Below, piece by piece: positions 44,720 through 55,638 of a DNA stretch of 64,000 bases (its first letter is position 1; each line of letters begins with the position of its first letter). The DNA comes from Blattabacterium cuenoti (GTDB lineage: Bacteria > Bacteroidota > Bacteroidia > Flavobacteriales > Blattabacteriaceae), in contig NZ_CP059215.1 in NCBI RefSeq assembly GCF_014252295.1, positions 513,681-577,680 of the forward strand, written 5' to 3'. The notes under the pieces were generated by a model. The model was given only the letters and a program-made list of their open reading frames with translations, was not told the DNA's origin and did no database searches. The translations under genes were made by a program, and so were the position numbers.

Positions 44720-45427
44720 ATGAAAATTAGACTCAATCATTACTTATCTAACGCTGGAATTTCTTCCAGAAGAAAATCTGACAAACTTATTCAATCCGGA
44801 TATGTAAAAGTTAATGGTAAACCTGTTTCCAGGTTAGGAACAATCATTGATACAAATGATATTGTCACATTTAATGGATCAAAAATAAAAATTAAAAAAA
44901 AGATTTATATATTACTCAATAAACCAAAAGGATATATTACTACCACAAAGGATCCATTCAATAGAAAAACAGTAATGAGTTTAATTCCAAATCTGTATAA
45001 ATACAGAATTTTTCCAGTAGGAAGATTAGATTGTTCAACTACAGGAGTATTGCTTTTCACAAATAATGGACATATAGCCGAAAAATTAACTCATCCAAAA
45101 TATCACATTAAAAAAATATATCATGTGTCTTTAAATAAAGAAATTAAAAATGAAGATTTATATAAAATTAGAAATGGAAAAATATTTCTAAAGGAAGGAA
45201 AAGTAAAAGTTCTTTTTGTAAAAAGAAACAGTCGTTCAAAACATAAAATTAAAATAGGATTATATGTAGGATGGAATAAAATCATTAAACGAATTTTTAA
45301 AAAATTAGATTATCGAGTTATTACATTAGATAGAGTTTTTTTTGGAGGATTCTCCAAGAAAAATATTAAAATAGGAAAATGGTGTTTTCTCAACAAAAAA
45401 GAAGTGGAAAACATTATAATAAAATGA
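44720..45427 (+). CDS. rRNA pseudouridine synthase, RluB/RsuA family
   Basis: Isomerises specific uridines in rRNA. From ATG 44720 (TTG at 44714 is possible) the 235-residue protein has an S4 RNA-binding domain (about 4-60, RLNHYLSNAGISSRRKSDKL). The catalytic domain follows with FPVGRLDCSTTGVLLFTNNG, in which the Asp of GRLD is the nucleophile. The compact length suits RluB or RluE; which uridine is modified cannot be told by eye. Its stop overlaps the aroQ start (ATGA). Confidence 0.93.
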   Translation: MKIRLNHYLSNAGISSRRKSDKLIQSGYVKVNGKPVSRLGTIIDTNDIVTFNGSKIKIKKKIYILLNKPKGYITTTKDPFNRKTVMSLIPNLYKYRIFPVGRLDCSTTGVLLFTNNGHIAEKLTHPKYHIKKIYHVSLNKEIKNEDLYKIRNGKIFLKEGKVKVLFVKRNSRSKHKIKIGLYVGWNKIIKRIFKKLDYRVITLDRVFFGGFSKKNIKIGKWCFLNKKEVENIIIK

Positions 45428-45873
45428 ATATGAAACAAATAACAATTATTAATGGTCCTAATTTAAATCTTTTAGGAAAAAGAGAACCAGAATTATACGG
45501 AAATGAAAATTTTTTAGATTACCTGAAAAAATTAAGAAAGAAAAAAATGTTCTCTAACATAGATATTGTTTACTATCAAGATAATAGTGAAGGAAAAATC
45601 ATTGATCTTTTACATTATTCAGGATTTCAAACGGATGGAATTGTATTAAATGCAGGGGCATATACTCACACTTCTATAGGAATTGCTGATGCAATAAAAT
45701 CTATACCAGTTCCTGTTATAGAAATTCATATTTCAAATCTTCATTCAAGAGAATCTTTTCGTAAAAAATCGTTTTTATCTCCTGTGTGCAAAGGAACAAT
45801 CTTTGGTTTTGGTTTAAAATCCTATGAACTAGGAATTATTAGCTTTTGTTTACAGGATTTATTTTTTACGTAA
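45424..45873 (+). CDS. aroQ: 3-dehydroquinate dehydratase, type II
   Basis: Third step of the shikimate pathway, leading to aromatic amino acids and folate precursors. I chose the ATG at 45424 (overlapping the previous stop as ATGA), giving MNMKQITIINGPNLNLLGKR; a longer frame from 45379 would run through the upstream gene. Diagnostic motifs are GPNLNLLGKREPELYG (catalytic Tyr), LNAGAYTHTSIGIADA and EIHISNLHSRESFRKKSF (catalytic His). About 149 residues, normal. Its 3' end overlaps the convergent engB by 52 bp, the largest convergent overlap here. Confidence 0.95.
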   Translation: MNMKQITIINGPNLNLLGKREPELYGNENFLDYLKKLRKKKMFSNIDIVYYQDNSEGKIIDLLHYSGFQTDGIVLNAGAYTHTSIGIADAIKSIPVPVIEIHISNLHSRESFRKKSFLSPVCKGTIFGFGLKSYELGIISFCLQDLFFT

Positions 45874-46457
45874 AAATCATTTAATTTATTAACATATTGA
45901 ATAATATTTTTTCTTCCATATCTTTTTTTTGCAGAAACTTTAAACCAGACGGGCATAGTAAATCCATTGTTTTTAAACATTTGAATGCAAAAAGAAATAT
46001 TTTGTTCAATAGATTTATGATTTAATTTATCTGTTTTTGTAAAAACAATACAAAAATTCTTTTTTGTATTGTTTAATTTTTGGATAAAATCCCAATCTAT
46101 TTTTTGTATAAAGAATCTACAATCTATCAATAGAAATAAACAAACAAGATTTTTGCTATAAAAAATGTAGTCTGAAATTAATTTTTGTGCTTTCTCTTTT
46201 CCTTTCTTTTCTGAAAAAAATCCATATCCAGGAAGATCTATTAAATACCATTTATTATTGATTAAAAAATGATTAATATATTGAGTTCTACCAGGAAAAG
46301 AAGAAACTTTAGCTATTTTTTTTCTATCAGATATGCAATTTATTAAACTTGATTTTCCAACATTAGAACGTCCTGCAAAAGCATATTCTGGAACATCATC
46401 AGTAAACATATTGATTTTTTTTGAACTCCCTTTAAATTTTGCAGAAAAAATCTTCAT
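45822..46457 (-). CDS. engB: Ribosome biogenesis GTPase YsxC/EngB
   Basis: Essential GTPase in large-subunit assembly. The 211 residues carry G1 GRSNVGKSS (29-37), G2 region SSFPGRTQYINHF, G3 DLPGYGF (74-80) and G4 TKTD (140-143). It overlaps the upstream hydrolase gene by 26 bp and ends inside aroQ. A perfect 14-bp stem-loop lies in its coding sequence on the strand that an aroQ read-through transcript would share. Length and motifs are typical, so the overlap has not visibly damaged it. Confidence 0.96.
   Translation of the reverse strand: MKIFSAKFKGSSKKINMFTDDVPEYAFAGRSNVGKSSLINCISDRKKIAKVSSFPGRTQYINHFLINNKWYLIDLPGYGFFSEKKGKEKAQKLISDYIFYSKNLVCLFLLIDCRFFIQKIDWDFIQKLNNTKKNFCIVFTKTDKLNHKSIEQNISFCIQMFKNNGFTMPVWFKVSAKKRYGRKNIIQYVNKLNDFYVKNKSCKQKLIIPSS
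46043..46074 (+). repeat. Perfect 14-bp stem-loop in engB, about 170 bp past the aroQ stop
   Basis: AAACAATACAAAAA (46043-46056) pairs exactly with TTTTTGTATTGTTT (46061-46074), loop TTCT. On the plus strand it is followed by AATTTTTGG. It could end transcripts of the convergent mevalonate kinase-aroQ unit inside engB, but this is inference. Confidence 0.88.
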
Positions 46458-47229
46458 GATTAAAATTAAATTTAGAAAGCCATTTATCTAATATTTCTAT
46501 AAACTTTTTAGGATGTTCCATCATTGGAACATGTCCACATTTATCAATCCAATATAATTCAGAGTCAGGCAATAATCTATGAAATTCCTCTGCTACCTCT
46601 GGTGGAGTTATATGATCTTGTTTCCCCCAAATTAAGCAAATCGGTTTTTGAATAAAAGATAAATCTTTAGACATATTATATTTCATAGCACTTTTTGCGA
46701 TATATAAAGTTTTAATTCCTTTTTTTTTATCATTAACAATATGAAAAACTTCATCCACTAATTCTTTAGTAGCTATTTTTGGATCATAAAAAACTTCTTG
46801 TGATTTTTTTTTAATAAATTCATAATTCTCTCTTTTAGGGAAAGCATATCCGAAAGCTTTTTCAAACAATCCTGAACTTCCCGTAAGAACGATAGAATGA
46901 ACTAAATCCATTCTTTTTTTTGCTATAATCAAAGCAATATGTCCTCCAAGCGAATTTCCCACTAAAGTAGCTTTTTTAATTTCTATCTCCATCAAAAATT
47001 TAATAATATATCTAGATAAATTGAAAATATTTGTCATAAATAATGGCATATTATAAATAGGCAATGAAGGAACAATGACTTTATAACCTTTTTTTGGAAA
47101 AAAATTTAATAAAGCTTCGAAATTACTTAATCCTCCCATTAATCCATGAAGCAAAATTAAAGGATGTCCATCTCCTTTTTTTATATGAGGAAACTTTTTT
47201 TTTCTATTTAAAATATTTAAAATTTGCAT
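46432..47229 (-). CDS. Alpha/beta-hydrolase fold protein
   Basis: A 265-residue hydrolase of the alpha/beta fold. The oxyanion motif LHGLMGGLSNFEAL is near residue 28. The nucleophile is S93 in GNSLGGH, the acid is probably D205 (WGKQDHITPP), and the base is H233 (CGHVPMMEHP). The triad is complete, so it should be an active esterase, thioesterase or C-C hydrolase, but the substrate is not apparent. Its place between rnc and engB is a conserved-looking flavobacterial neighbourhood rather than a metabolic clue. Confidence 0.88.
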   Translation of the reverse strand: MQILNILNRKKKFPHIKKGDGHPLILLHGLMGGLSNFEALLNFFPKKGYKVIVPSLPIYNMPLFMTNIFNLSRYIIKFLMEIEIKKATLVGNSLGGHIALIIAKKRMDLVHSIVLTGSSGLFEKAFGYAFPKRENYEFIKKKSQEVFYDPKIATKELVDEVFHIVNDKKKGIKTLYIAKSAMKYNMSKDLSFIQKPICLIWGKQDHITPPEVAEEFHRLLPDSELYWIDKCGHVPMMEHPKKFIEILDKWLSKFNFNHEDFFCKI

Positions 47230-47241
47230 TAATTATACCAT

Positions 47242-47973
47242 TTAAGTATTTTTACTACATTTGTTCTTAACAAAAAAATAAGCTTCCTTTGCTGACATTT
47301 CTTCCGATTTTTTCTTAGAAGATCCTCTACCTTCGGTTTGAATTCCACATCCTAATATAGTTAACTCCGACAAATAAATAATTATGTTTTTATCTTTGTC
47401 TTCTTTCTCTCTAAAAGTTTTAAAATTTATTATAAATTTATTCTTTTGAGACCATTCTATTATCCATACTTTATAACTAAAAATTTCATTTTGTAATTTC
47501 ACAATATTTATATGATTTTGCAAAATCTTCTGATGTACAAAATTTTTACAACCTTTATATCCTATTTCTAAATAAATAAATCCTATTAAAGCTTCAAGTA
47601 TATTCCCTAATATATTATCAGATATGATGGGTTGATTTAAAAAAATACCTGTAATAGTTAATTTTCTAGAAATTTCATTTAAATTTCTTCTACATACTAT
47701 TTTAGATCGTATTTGAGTTAACTCTCCCTCTTTCTTATCAGGAAATTTTTCGCATAAAAAATGTGATATTATAGTATTTAATACAGAATCTCCTAAAAAT
47801 TCTAATCTTTGAAAATGCACAGAATAATTTTGATTCAAATTTTTTCTTTTTGTAGAAAAATTATAAATAAATACTTTCTTTAAAAATTCTGTATTTTTTG
47901 GACAAAATCCTAATATTTTTATTAATCTTTCGACTATAATAGAATCTTCATGTTTTTTAGTATTAGATGACAT
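47242..47973 (-). CDS. rnc: Ribonuclease III
   Basis: Cleaves double-stranded RNA, including rRNA precursors. I chose the ATG at 47973 (MSSNTKKHEDSIIVERL), which overlaps the fabF stop by 11 bp; an ATG at 48012 would run 50 bp into fabF. The 243-residue protein shows the RNase III signature FQRLEFLGDSVLNTIISHFL and the second acidic cluster NILEALIGFIYLE. The dsRNA-binding domain at the C-terminus keeps EGRGSSKKKSEEMSAKEAY. fabF-rnc adjacency is widespread in bacteria. The abundance of long hairpins in this genome makes its targets interesting. Confidence 0.95.
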   Translation of the reverse strand: MSSNTKKHEDSIIVERLIKILGFCPKNTEFLKKVFIYNFSTKRKNLNQNYSVHFQRLEFLGDSVLNTIISHFLCEKFPDKKEGELTQIRSKIVCRRNLNEISRKLTITGIFLNQPIISDNILGNILEALIGFIYLEIGYKGCKNFVHQKILQNHINIVKLQNEIFSYKVWIIEWSQKNKFIINFKTFREKEDKDKNIIIYLSELTILGCGIQTEGRGSSKKKSEEMSAKEAYFFVKNKCSKNT

Positions 47974-49228
47974 CTGTTTTTTTAAATAAAATACAAACAT
48001 TATGCCCTCCAAAACCGAAAGTATTGCATAAACTAACTTTTACTTCTTTTTTTATAGCCTTATTTGGAGTAAAGTTCATTTTTGGATTTATTTCTTTATC
48101 TATTTGAAACAAATTTATAGTTGGAGGGATTATTCCTTTTGTTAAAGGAAGTATAGAAGCAATTGCTTCTATGGCACCTGCTGCTCCTAATAAATGTCCT
48201 GTCATAGATTTTGTAGAATTAATATCTATATTACATATATTTTTATGAAAAACTTCTTGAATTGCTCTTACTTCAGCCAAATCTCCTAATTTAGTAGAAG
48301 TTCCATGAGAATTAATATGATCAATTTCTTCATATTTAACACCTGCTTCTCGAATTGCCGTTTTCATAGCTAAAATTATTCCTTTCCCTTTTGGATGAGG
48401 AGCTGTAATATGATAAGCGTCTCCAGACATTCCTATCCCTCCTATTTCTGCATATATCTTAGCTCCTCTTTCTTGAGCATGTTTATATTCTTCCAGAATC
48501 AGACATCCTGCACCTTCCCCTAAAACAAAACCATCTCTATCTTCATCAAATGGTCGTGATGCAGTTTCATAATCATCGTTTCTAGTGGATAAAGCATGAA
48601 GAGCATTAAATCCTCCTACTCCACTTTGTGTAATAGCAGCTTCAGAACCACCTGTAATCATTATATCGGCTTTTCCTAAGCATATTAAATGATAAGCATC
48701 TACAATTGCGTTAGAAGAAGATGCACAAGCAGAAACAGTCGCATAATTTGGTCCATGAAGTCCATAATTCATAGAAATAAAACCAGCAGTGATATCTATT
48801 AACATTTTAGGAATAAAAAATGGACTAAATCTAGGATATCTCCCTCCATTTACATAATCAGAAATGGATTCTTCTAAATTTAGAAGACCTCCAATTCCTG
48901 AAGACCAAATTACTCCAACTCTTTCTCTTTTTTCTTTGAAAAAATTAATTCCGCTATTTTTTATCGCTTCTTCAGAAGCAATAATTCCATATTGTGCACA
49001 AGGATCTAATTTTCGTCTTTCCTTTTTGCTAAAAAAAATATTTGGATCATAATTTTTTAATTCACAAGCAAATTTAGTCTTGTATTTTTTAGTATCAAAA
49101 TAAGTGATAGGAGCGCATCCACTTTTCCCGTTAACAAGAGAAAACCAATATTCTCCTACATTATTTCCTATCGGAGTAATAGAACCAATACCAGTTATTA
49201 CTACTTTTTTTAATTCCTCCATATCCAT
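47963..49228 (-). CDS. fabF: 3-oxoacyl-ACP synthase II
   Basis: Elongation condensing enzyme of fatty acid synthesis. I set the start at ATG 49228 (MDMEELKKVVITGIGSITPIG); ATG 49222 is nearly as good, and an in-frame GTG at 49240 overlaps acpP. Catalytic residues are C168 (VSACASSSN), H308 (NSHGTSTKLGD) and H345 (MTGHLLGAAG) from the chosen start. The 421-residue length is normal. Two short perfect palindromes (48153-48172 and 48870-48887) lie in the gene. It follows acpP by 11 bp. Confidence 0.96.
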   Translation of the reverse strand: MDMEELKKVVITGIGSITPIGNNVGEYWFSLVNGKSGCAPITYFDTKKYKTKFACELKNYDPNIFFSKKERRKLDPCAQYGIIASEEAIKNSGINFFKEKRERVGVIWSSGIGGLLNLEESISDYVNGGRYPRFSPFFIPKMLIDITAGFISMNYGLHGPNYATVSACASSSNAIVDAYHLICLGKADIMITGGSEAAITQSGVGGFNALHALSTRNDDYETASRPFDEDRDGFVLGEGAGCLILEEYKHAQERGAKIYAEIGGIGMSGDAYHITAPHPKGKGIILAMKTAIREAGVKYEEIDHINSHGTSTKLGDLAEVRAIQEVFHKNICNIDINSTKSMTGHLLGAAGAIEAIASILPLTKGIIPPTINLFQIDKEINPKMNFTPNKAIKKEVKVSLCNTFGFGGHNVCILFKKTDVI

Positions 49229-49239
49229 ACATAAAAACA

Positions 49240-49515
49240 CTAATCAGATTTTTTGTTAAAATCATTATTTTTATTCTTATCGATCAAAAGATCTTCTATA
49301 GCCTGTATGGCTTCTCCTACTGTTGTTATCTTTTCCGCTTTTTCATCAGAAATACTAATATTAAATTCTTTTTCAAATTCCATAATAAGTTCTACTATAT
49401 CTAAGGAATCTGCTCCTAAATCATTAGTAAAACTAGCAGTAGGAACAATTTCACTTTCATCTAAACTTAATTTATCTACAATAAGAGCATTGACTCTGGA
49501 TGCAATATCAGACAT
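49240..49515 (-). CDS. acpP: Acyl carrier protein
   Basis: Carries growing acyl chains on phosphopantetheine. From ATG 49515 ([16 protein letters not shown]) it has 91 residues, with the attachment site S37 in [16 protein letters not shown]. The protein is acidic, ending in a slightly extended [13 protein letters not shown] tail. A longer open frame upstream (to 49695) crosses the promoter region and pckA and is not credible. acpP-fabF-rnc is a conserved order. Confidence 0.97.
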   Translation of the reverse strand: MSDIASRVNALIVDKLSLDESEIVPTASFTNDLGADSLDIVELIMEFEKEFNISISDEKAEKITTVGEAIQAIEDLLIDKNKNNDFNKKSD

Positions 49516-49539
49516 AGGATCATAATTTTTTTTCTTGCA

Positions 49540-49577
49540 CAAAATTAGCAAACTTTTGTAAATCATATATAAATTTG
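49540..49577. promoter_or_regulatory. Divergent -7 boxes for acpP (minus) and pckA (plus)
   Basis: On the minus strand TAATTTTG (49540-49547) matches TAnnTTTG and would start transcription about 18-20 bp before the acpP ATG. On the plus strand TAAATTTG (49570-49577) matches the same consensus about 40 bp before the pckA ATG. Upstream -33 boxes are weak on both strands. The two genes share this 102-bp spacer. Confidence 0.55.
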
Positions 49578-49617
49578 CTTTATAAGTACGCAAATACAGA
49601 AGAATTTTAAAAAATAT

Positions 49618-51189
49618 ATGATGCTTTTTTCCCTGGAAAATTACGGAATATTTAATTCTCAAAACAATTATCAATTGACTCCTTATGAATTGCAAAATAT
49701 AATTGTTCGAAATAAAATGGGAATTGAAACTAAATCAGGAGTATTAGCAATACATACTGGTTCATTCACTGGAAGATCTCCTGAAGATAGATTTATTGTA
49801 AAGGATAACATTACAGAAAAAAAAATATTATGGGATGAAAAATTTAATCAATCTTTTGACCCAAATAAATTTAATTTTTTATATCAAAAAGTAGTTCGAT
49901 ATTTATCTGGAAAAACATTATATATCAGAGATGGATATCTTTGTTCTGATAAACGATGTCAGTTAAATGTTCGTTCTATTAGTGAATATCCATGGTCTGA
50001 TTTATTTATTCATAATCTTTTCTTACGATTTTCAAAAATCGAAAATATTTTTCCAGATTGGTTATTATTTTGTGCTCCAGGATTTCAGTCTGATCCGATT
50101 CATGATGGAACACGTAATAAAAATTTTTCTATATTAAATTTCTCTAAAAGAATAGTCTTAATTGGAGGATCAGGATACACAGGAGAAATAAAAAAATCTA
50201 TTTTTTCTGTTCTAAATTTTATACTTCCCGTATATAAAAATGTTTTTCCTATGCATTGTGCAGCAAATGTTGGTAAATACAAAAAAGATACTGCTCTTTT
50301 TTTTGGATTATCTGGAACAGGAAAAACGACTATTTCCAATGATATCAATAGAAATTTAGTAGGGGATGATGAACATGGATGGACCTTTGATAACATCGTT
50401 TTTAATTTTGAAGGAGGATGTTATGCAAAAATATTTGGAATTTCTAGGGAAAAAGAACCTATGATTTATCATGCTATCAAAAAAGGAGCAATGTTGGAAA
50501 ATGTTATTATGAAAAACAAAAATAAAGAAGTAAATTTTTTAGATGATTCTATTACTCAAAATATGAGAATTAGCTATCCTATTTATTTCGTAAATAATAT
50601 AGAAAAAAAATTATTTTCTTCTAATATCAAAAACATTTTTTTTCTTACATACGATGCTTTTGGAGTTTTACCTCCCATAGCAAAGTTAAATAAAGCTCAA
50701 TCTTCCTATTATTTTTTATTAGGTTACACATCAAAAGTTGCTGGAACTGAGTTGAATATAAAAAAACCTGAAACTACATTTTCATATTGTTTTGGGGCTC
50801 CATTTATGCCTTTACATCCTGTCCAATACACGAATATGTTAAGAAACAAATTAGATAACACTGAAATAAATGTTTGGATGCTTAACACGGGATTAACATC
50901 AGGAGGAAATCGTATTAAATTAAACGATACTAGAAAAATTGTAAAAAGCGCTCTAGATGGTTTCTTATCAAAAGTACCTTACGAAATATATCCAGTATTT
51001 AACTTTCAAATACCAAAACATTGTCCAGGAATATCTTCTCATTTGTTAAATCCAAAAAATTCATGGGAAAATGAAAAAAATTATCAAAATCAAGTAAAAA
51101 TACTTGCAAAAAAATTTATTAATCATTTTAATTTGTATAGAAAATACACGGACAAAAATATCTCATCTGGAGAACCTATTTTAAAATAG
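49618..51189 (+). CDS. pckA: Phosphoenolpyruvate carboxykinase (ATP)
   Basis: Converts oxaloacetate and ATP to phosphoenolpyruvate, CO2 and ADP, the entry to gluconeogenesis. The 523 residues include [14 protein letters not shown], the ATP loop GLSGTGKTT (230-238), the kinase-2 motif GDDEHGW (249-255) and the ENVIM block. Two adjacent ATGs (49618, 49621) are possible starts. In a symbiont fed with amino acids this enzyme would supply sugars for the wall and nucleotides (inference). The 3' end overlaps ribE by 14 bp. Confidence 0.97.
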   Translation: MMLFSLENYGIFNSQNNYQLTPYELQNIIVRNKMGIETKSGVLAIHTGSFTGRSPEDRFIVKDNITEKKILWDEKFNQSFDPNKFNFLYQKVVRYLSGKTLYIRDGYLCSDKRCQLNVRSISEYPWSDLFIHNLFLRFSKIENIFPDWLLFCAPGFQSDPIHDGTRNKNFSILNFSKRIVLIGGSGYTGEIKKSIFSVLNFILPVYKNVFPMHCAANVGKYKKDTALFFGLSGTGKTTISNDINRNLVGDDEHGWTFDNIVFNFEGGCYAKIFGISREKEPMIYHAIKKGAMLENVIMKNKNKEVNFLDDSITQNMRISYPIYFVNNIEKKLFSSNIKNIFFLTYDAFGVLPPIAKLNKAQSSYYFLLGYTSKVAGTELNIKKPETTFSYCFGAPFMPLHPVQYTNMLRNKLDNTEINVWMLNTGLTSGGNRIKLNDTRKIVKSALDGFLSKVPYEIYPVFNFQIPKHCPGISSHLLNPKNSWENEKNYQNQVKILAKKFINHFNLYRKYTDKNISSGEPILK

Positions 51190-51799
51190 TCCTCTTTATA
51201 AAGGAATCATAATATTTAAGATATTTACTGATATATTTTCCAAATATGTCGAATTCTACATTGACAATATCACCTACCTTTAGTAGGTGTAAATTTGTTT
51301 TGTTATAAGTATAAGGAATAATAGAAACACTAAATATGTATTTAGTATGGGTTATAATAGTAAGACTTATACCATTGATAGCAATAGATCCTTTTTCTAT
51401 AATTGTGTAATCTAATTTTTTTCTATTCTTAAAATAAAATAACCAACTTCCATTTCTATTTTCTATTTTAATAATTTGAGCAGTTGTATCTACATGTCCT
51501 TGTACTAGATGCCCATTTAATCTTCCAAAAATCATTAATGCTCTTTCCAGATTCACTTCATCTTTAATTTTTAAAAAATTTAAATTAGTACGAAACAAAG
51601 TTTCTTCAGAAGCTATAACTGAATAAGTTTTTTCATAAATATTAATATTAATAACGGTAAAACATATTCCATTGTGACAAATACTTTGATTTATTTTAAT
51701 TTCATCTAAAAATGGATTAATGAAAGTGATAAAAAGATTTTTTTTATCATGATTGAGTTTACATACTTTTGTTGTACATTCTATAATACCAGTAAACAT
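51176..51799 (-). CDS. ribE: Riboflavin synthase alpha chain
   Basis: Dismutates two 6,7-dimethyl-8-ribityllumazine molecules to riboflavin. The 207 residues start MFTGIIECTT and hold two homologous lumazine-binding repeats, the first with EVNLERAL-like sequence, the second starting at GHLVQGHVDTTAQI with GSIAINGISLTI. A GC-containing 7-bp hairpin (CACCTAC...GTAGGTG, about 51270-51288) lies in the gene. Together with ribF it indicates flavin synthesis. It diverges from pdxA. Confidence 0.95.
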   Translation of the reverse strand: MFTGIIECTTKVCKLNHDKKNLFITFINPFLDEIKINQSICHNGICFTVININIYEKTYSVIASEETLFRTNLNFLKIKDEVNLERALMIFGRLNGHLVQGHVDTTAQIIKIENRNGSWLFYFKNRKKLDYTIIEKGSIAINGISLTIITHTKYIFSVSIIPYTYNKTNLHLLKVGDIVNVEFDIFGKYISKYLKYYDSFIKRTILK

Positions 51800-51837
51800 A
51801 TATATAAATAATTTTCATAAAATTAAATATTTATTAA

Positions 51838-52893
51838 ATGAGTTATAGAGAAAAAAAAATCATAGTTGGGTTTACGACAGGTGATATTAACGGAATAGGC
51901 ATAGAAGTTTTTTTAAAAGTATGTCGTAAAAAAAGACTTTTAGATTTTTTTACACCAATATTATTTGGCTCTACTAAATTATGTTTTTATTATAAAAAAA
52001 TTTTAGAGATGGAAATGAATAATGTTCAAGAAATAAAAAATTTTAAAGAAGTAATGGATCATAAAATAAATGTATTCAATGTATGGAAAGAAGATATTAA
52101 ATTCGAATCTATAAAAATAAATCATACAGATTCAGGAAGGTATTCTATTGCTTCCTTAAAAAAAGCTGTTCAAGCTTTAAAAGAAGGAAAAATAGATGTA
52201 CTTGTGACTTCTCCAGTAAATAAAAAGTATATGAATTTTAAAGGATTTTCATTTTTTGGACATACTGAATATTTACAAAATATTTTGGAAGGAGAATCTT
52301 TAATGGTTATGATTCATGATACTTTAAAAGTAGCTTTAGTAACTAATCATATTCCTTTAAAACAAGTGACTTTGGAATTGAGTGTAAAAAAAATAATAGA
52401 ATCAATAAAAATTTTACATCGATCTCTTATTATTGATTTCTCTATAGAAAAGCCAAAAATAGCTGTTTTAGGATGCAATCCACATTCAAGTGATAATGGA
52501 TTAATAGGATATGAGGAAAAAATAAAAATAAAACCTGCTATTGATCATTTTTTTCAAGAACGAGGATGGCTAGTTTTTGGACCCTACTCTTCAGATAGTT
52601 TTTTTGGAAATCAAAAATACCGTAATTTTGACGCTGTTTTAGCTATGTATCATGATCAAGGATTAATTCCTTTTAAAACATTAACTTTTCATCATGGAGT
52701 AAATTTTACAGCAGGTCTTTCTCACATACGAACTTCCCCAGATCATGGAGTTGCCTATGATATAGCAAGAAAAGGAATTGCTAATGAAAATTCTTTTGAA
52801 GAAGCTATTTTTAGCGCCATAAAAATATTTAATAATAGAAAAGAAAATAGAAAATTTATTTCTTCTAAATTTTTACAAAAAAACAACAATTGA
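51838..52893 (+). CDS. pdxA: 4-hydroxythreonine-4-phosphate dehydrogenase
   Basis: Step of DXP-dependent pyridoxal phosphate synthesis. The 351 residues carry VTSPVNKKYM, GHTEYLQ with a metal-binding His, VTNHIPLKQV, and MYHDQGLIPFKTL with a second metal His. The third lies in RTSPDHGVAYDIA. All are conserved features of PdxA. Flavobacteria place it near ribE. Its 3' end overlaps atpC by 21 bp, so the final residues (KFLQKNNN) are shaped by the opposing gene. Confidence 0.95.
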   Translation: MSYREKKIIVGFTTGDINGIGIEVFLKVCRKKRLLDFFTPILFGSTKLCFYYKKILEMEMNNVQEIKNFKEVMDHKINVFNVWKEDIKFESIKINHTDSGRYSIASLKKAVQALKEGKIDVLVTSPVNKKYMNFKGFSFFGHTEYLQNILEGESLMVMIHDTLKVALVTNHIPLKQVTLELSVKKIIESIKILHRSLIIDFSIEKPKIAVLGCNPHSSDNGLIGYEEKIKIKPAIDHFFQERGWLVFGPYSSDSFFGNQKYRNFDAVLAMYHDQGLIPFKTLTFHHGVNFTAGLSHIRTSPDHGVAYDIARKGIANENSFEEAIFSAIKIFNNRKENRKFISSKFLQKNNN

Positions 52894-53106
52894 ATTTTTT
52901 TTTACTTGAAAAATACCACCTTCTATTTTTATTTTTTTTCTTTTTTCTGTTTTCAAATATAATTTTATAAATCCGTTTTTTAATATAGATATAAAATAAT
53001 CATGGTTTTCTAAAATTTGAAAACATCCACATACTCCAGGAGCTATAACGGACATTATATTTCCTTGGTATAATATTTCATTACAATTGATAATTTTTAT
53101 TTTCAT
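52873..53106 (-). CDS. atpC: ATP synthase epsilon subunit (short form)
   Basis: Rotor subunit of F1. The 77 residues cover only the N-terminal beta-sandwich (IKIINCNEILYQGNIMSVIAPGVCGCFQILENHD); the C-terminal helical hairpin that inhibits ATP hydrolysis in other bacteria is absent. Such short epsilon proteins are usual in Bacteroidota. It follows atpD by 7 bp. The other ATP synthase genes are not in this window, matching the split atpDC locus of this phylum. Confidence 0.92.
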   Translation of the reverse strand: MKIKIINCNEILYQGNIMSVIAPGVCGCFQILENHDYFISILKNGFIKLYLKTEKRKKIKIEGGIFQVKKNSIVVFL

Positions 53107-53113
53107 AATACAA

Positions 53114-55621
<2,508 letters not shown>

Positions 55622-55638
<17 letters not shown>

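Noticed and set aside
49516-49695. N-terminal extension of acpP
   Set aside because: It crosses the divergent promoter boxes and the start of pckA; acyl carrier proteins begin MSDIA-like as at 49515.
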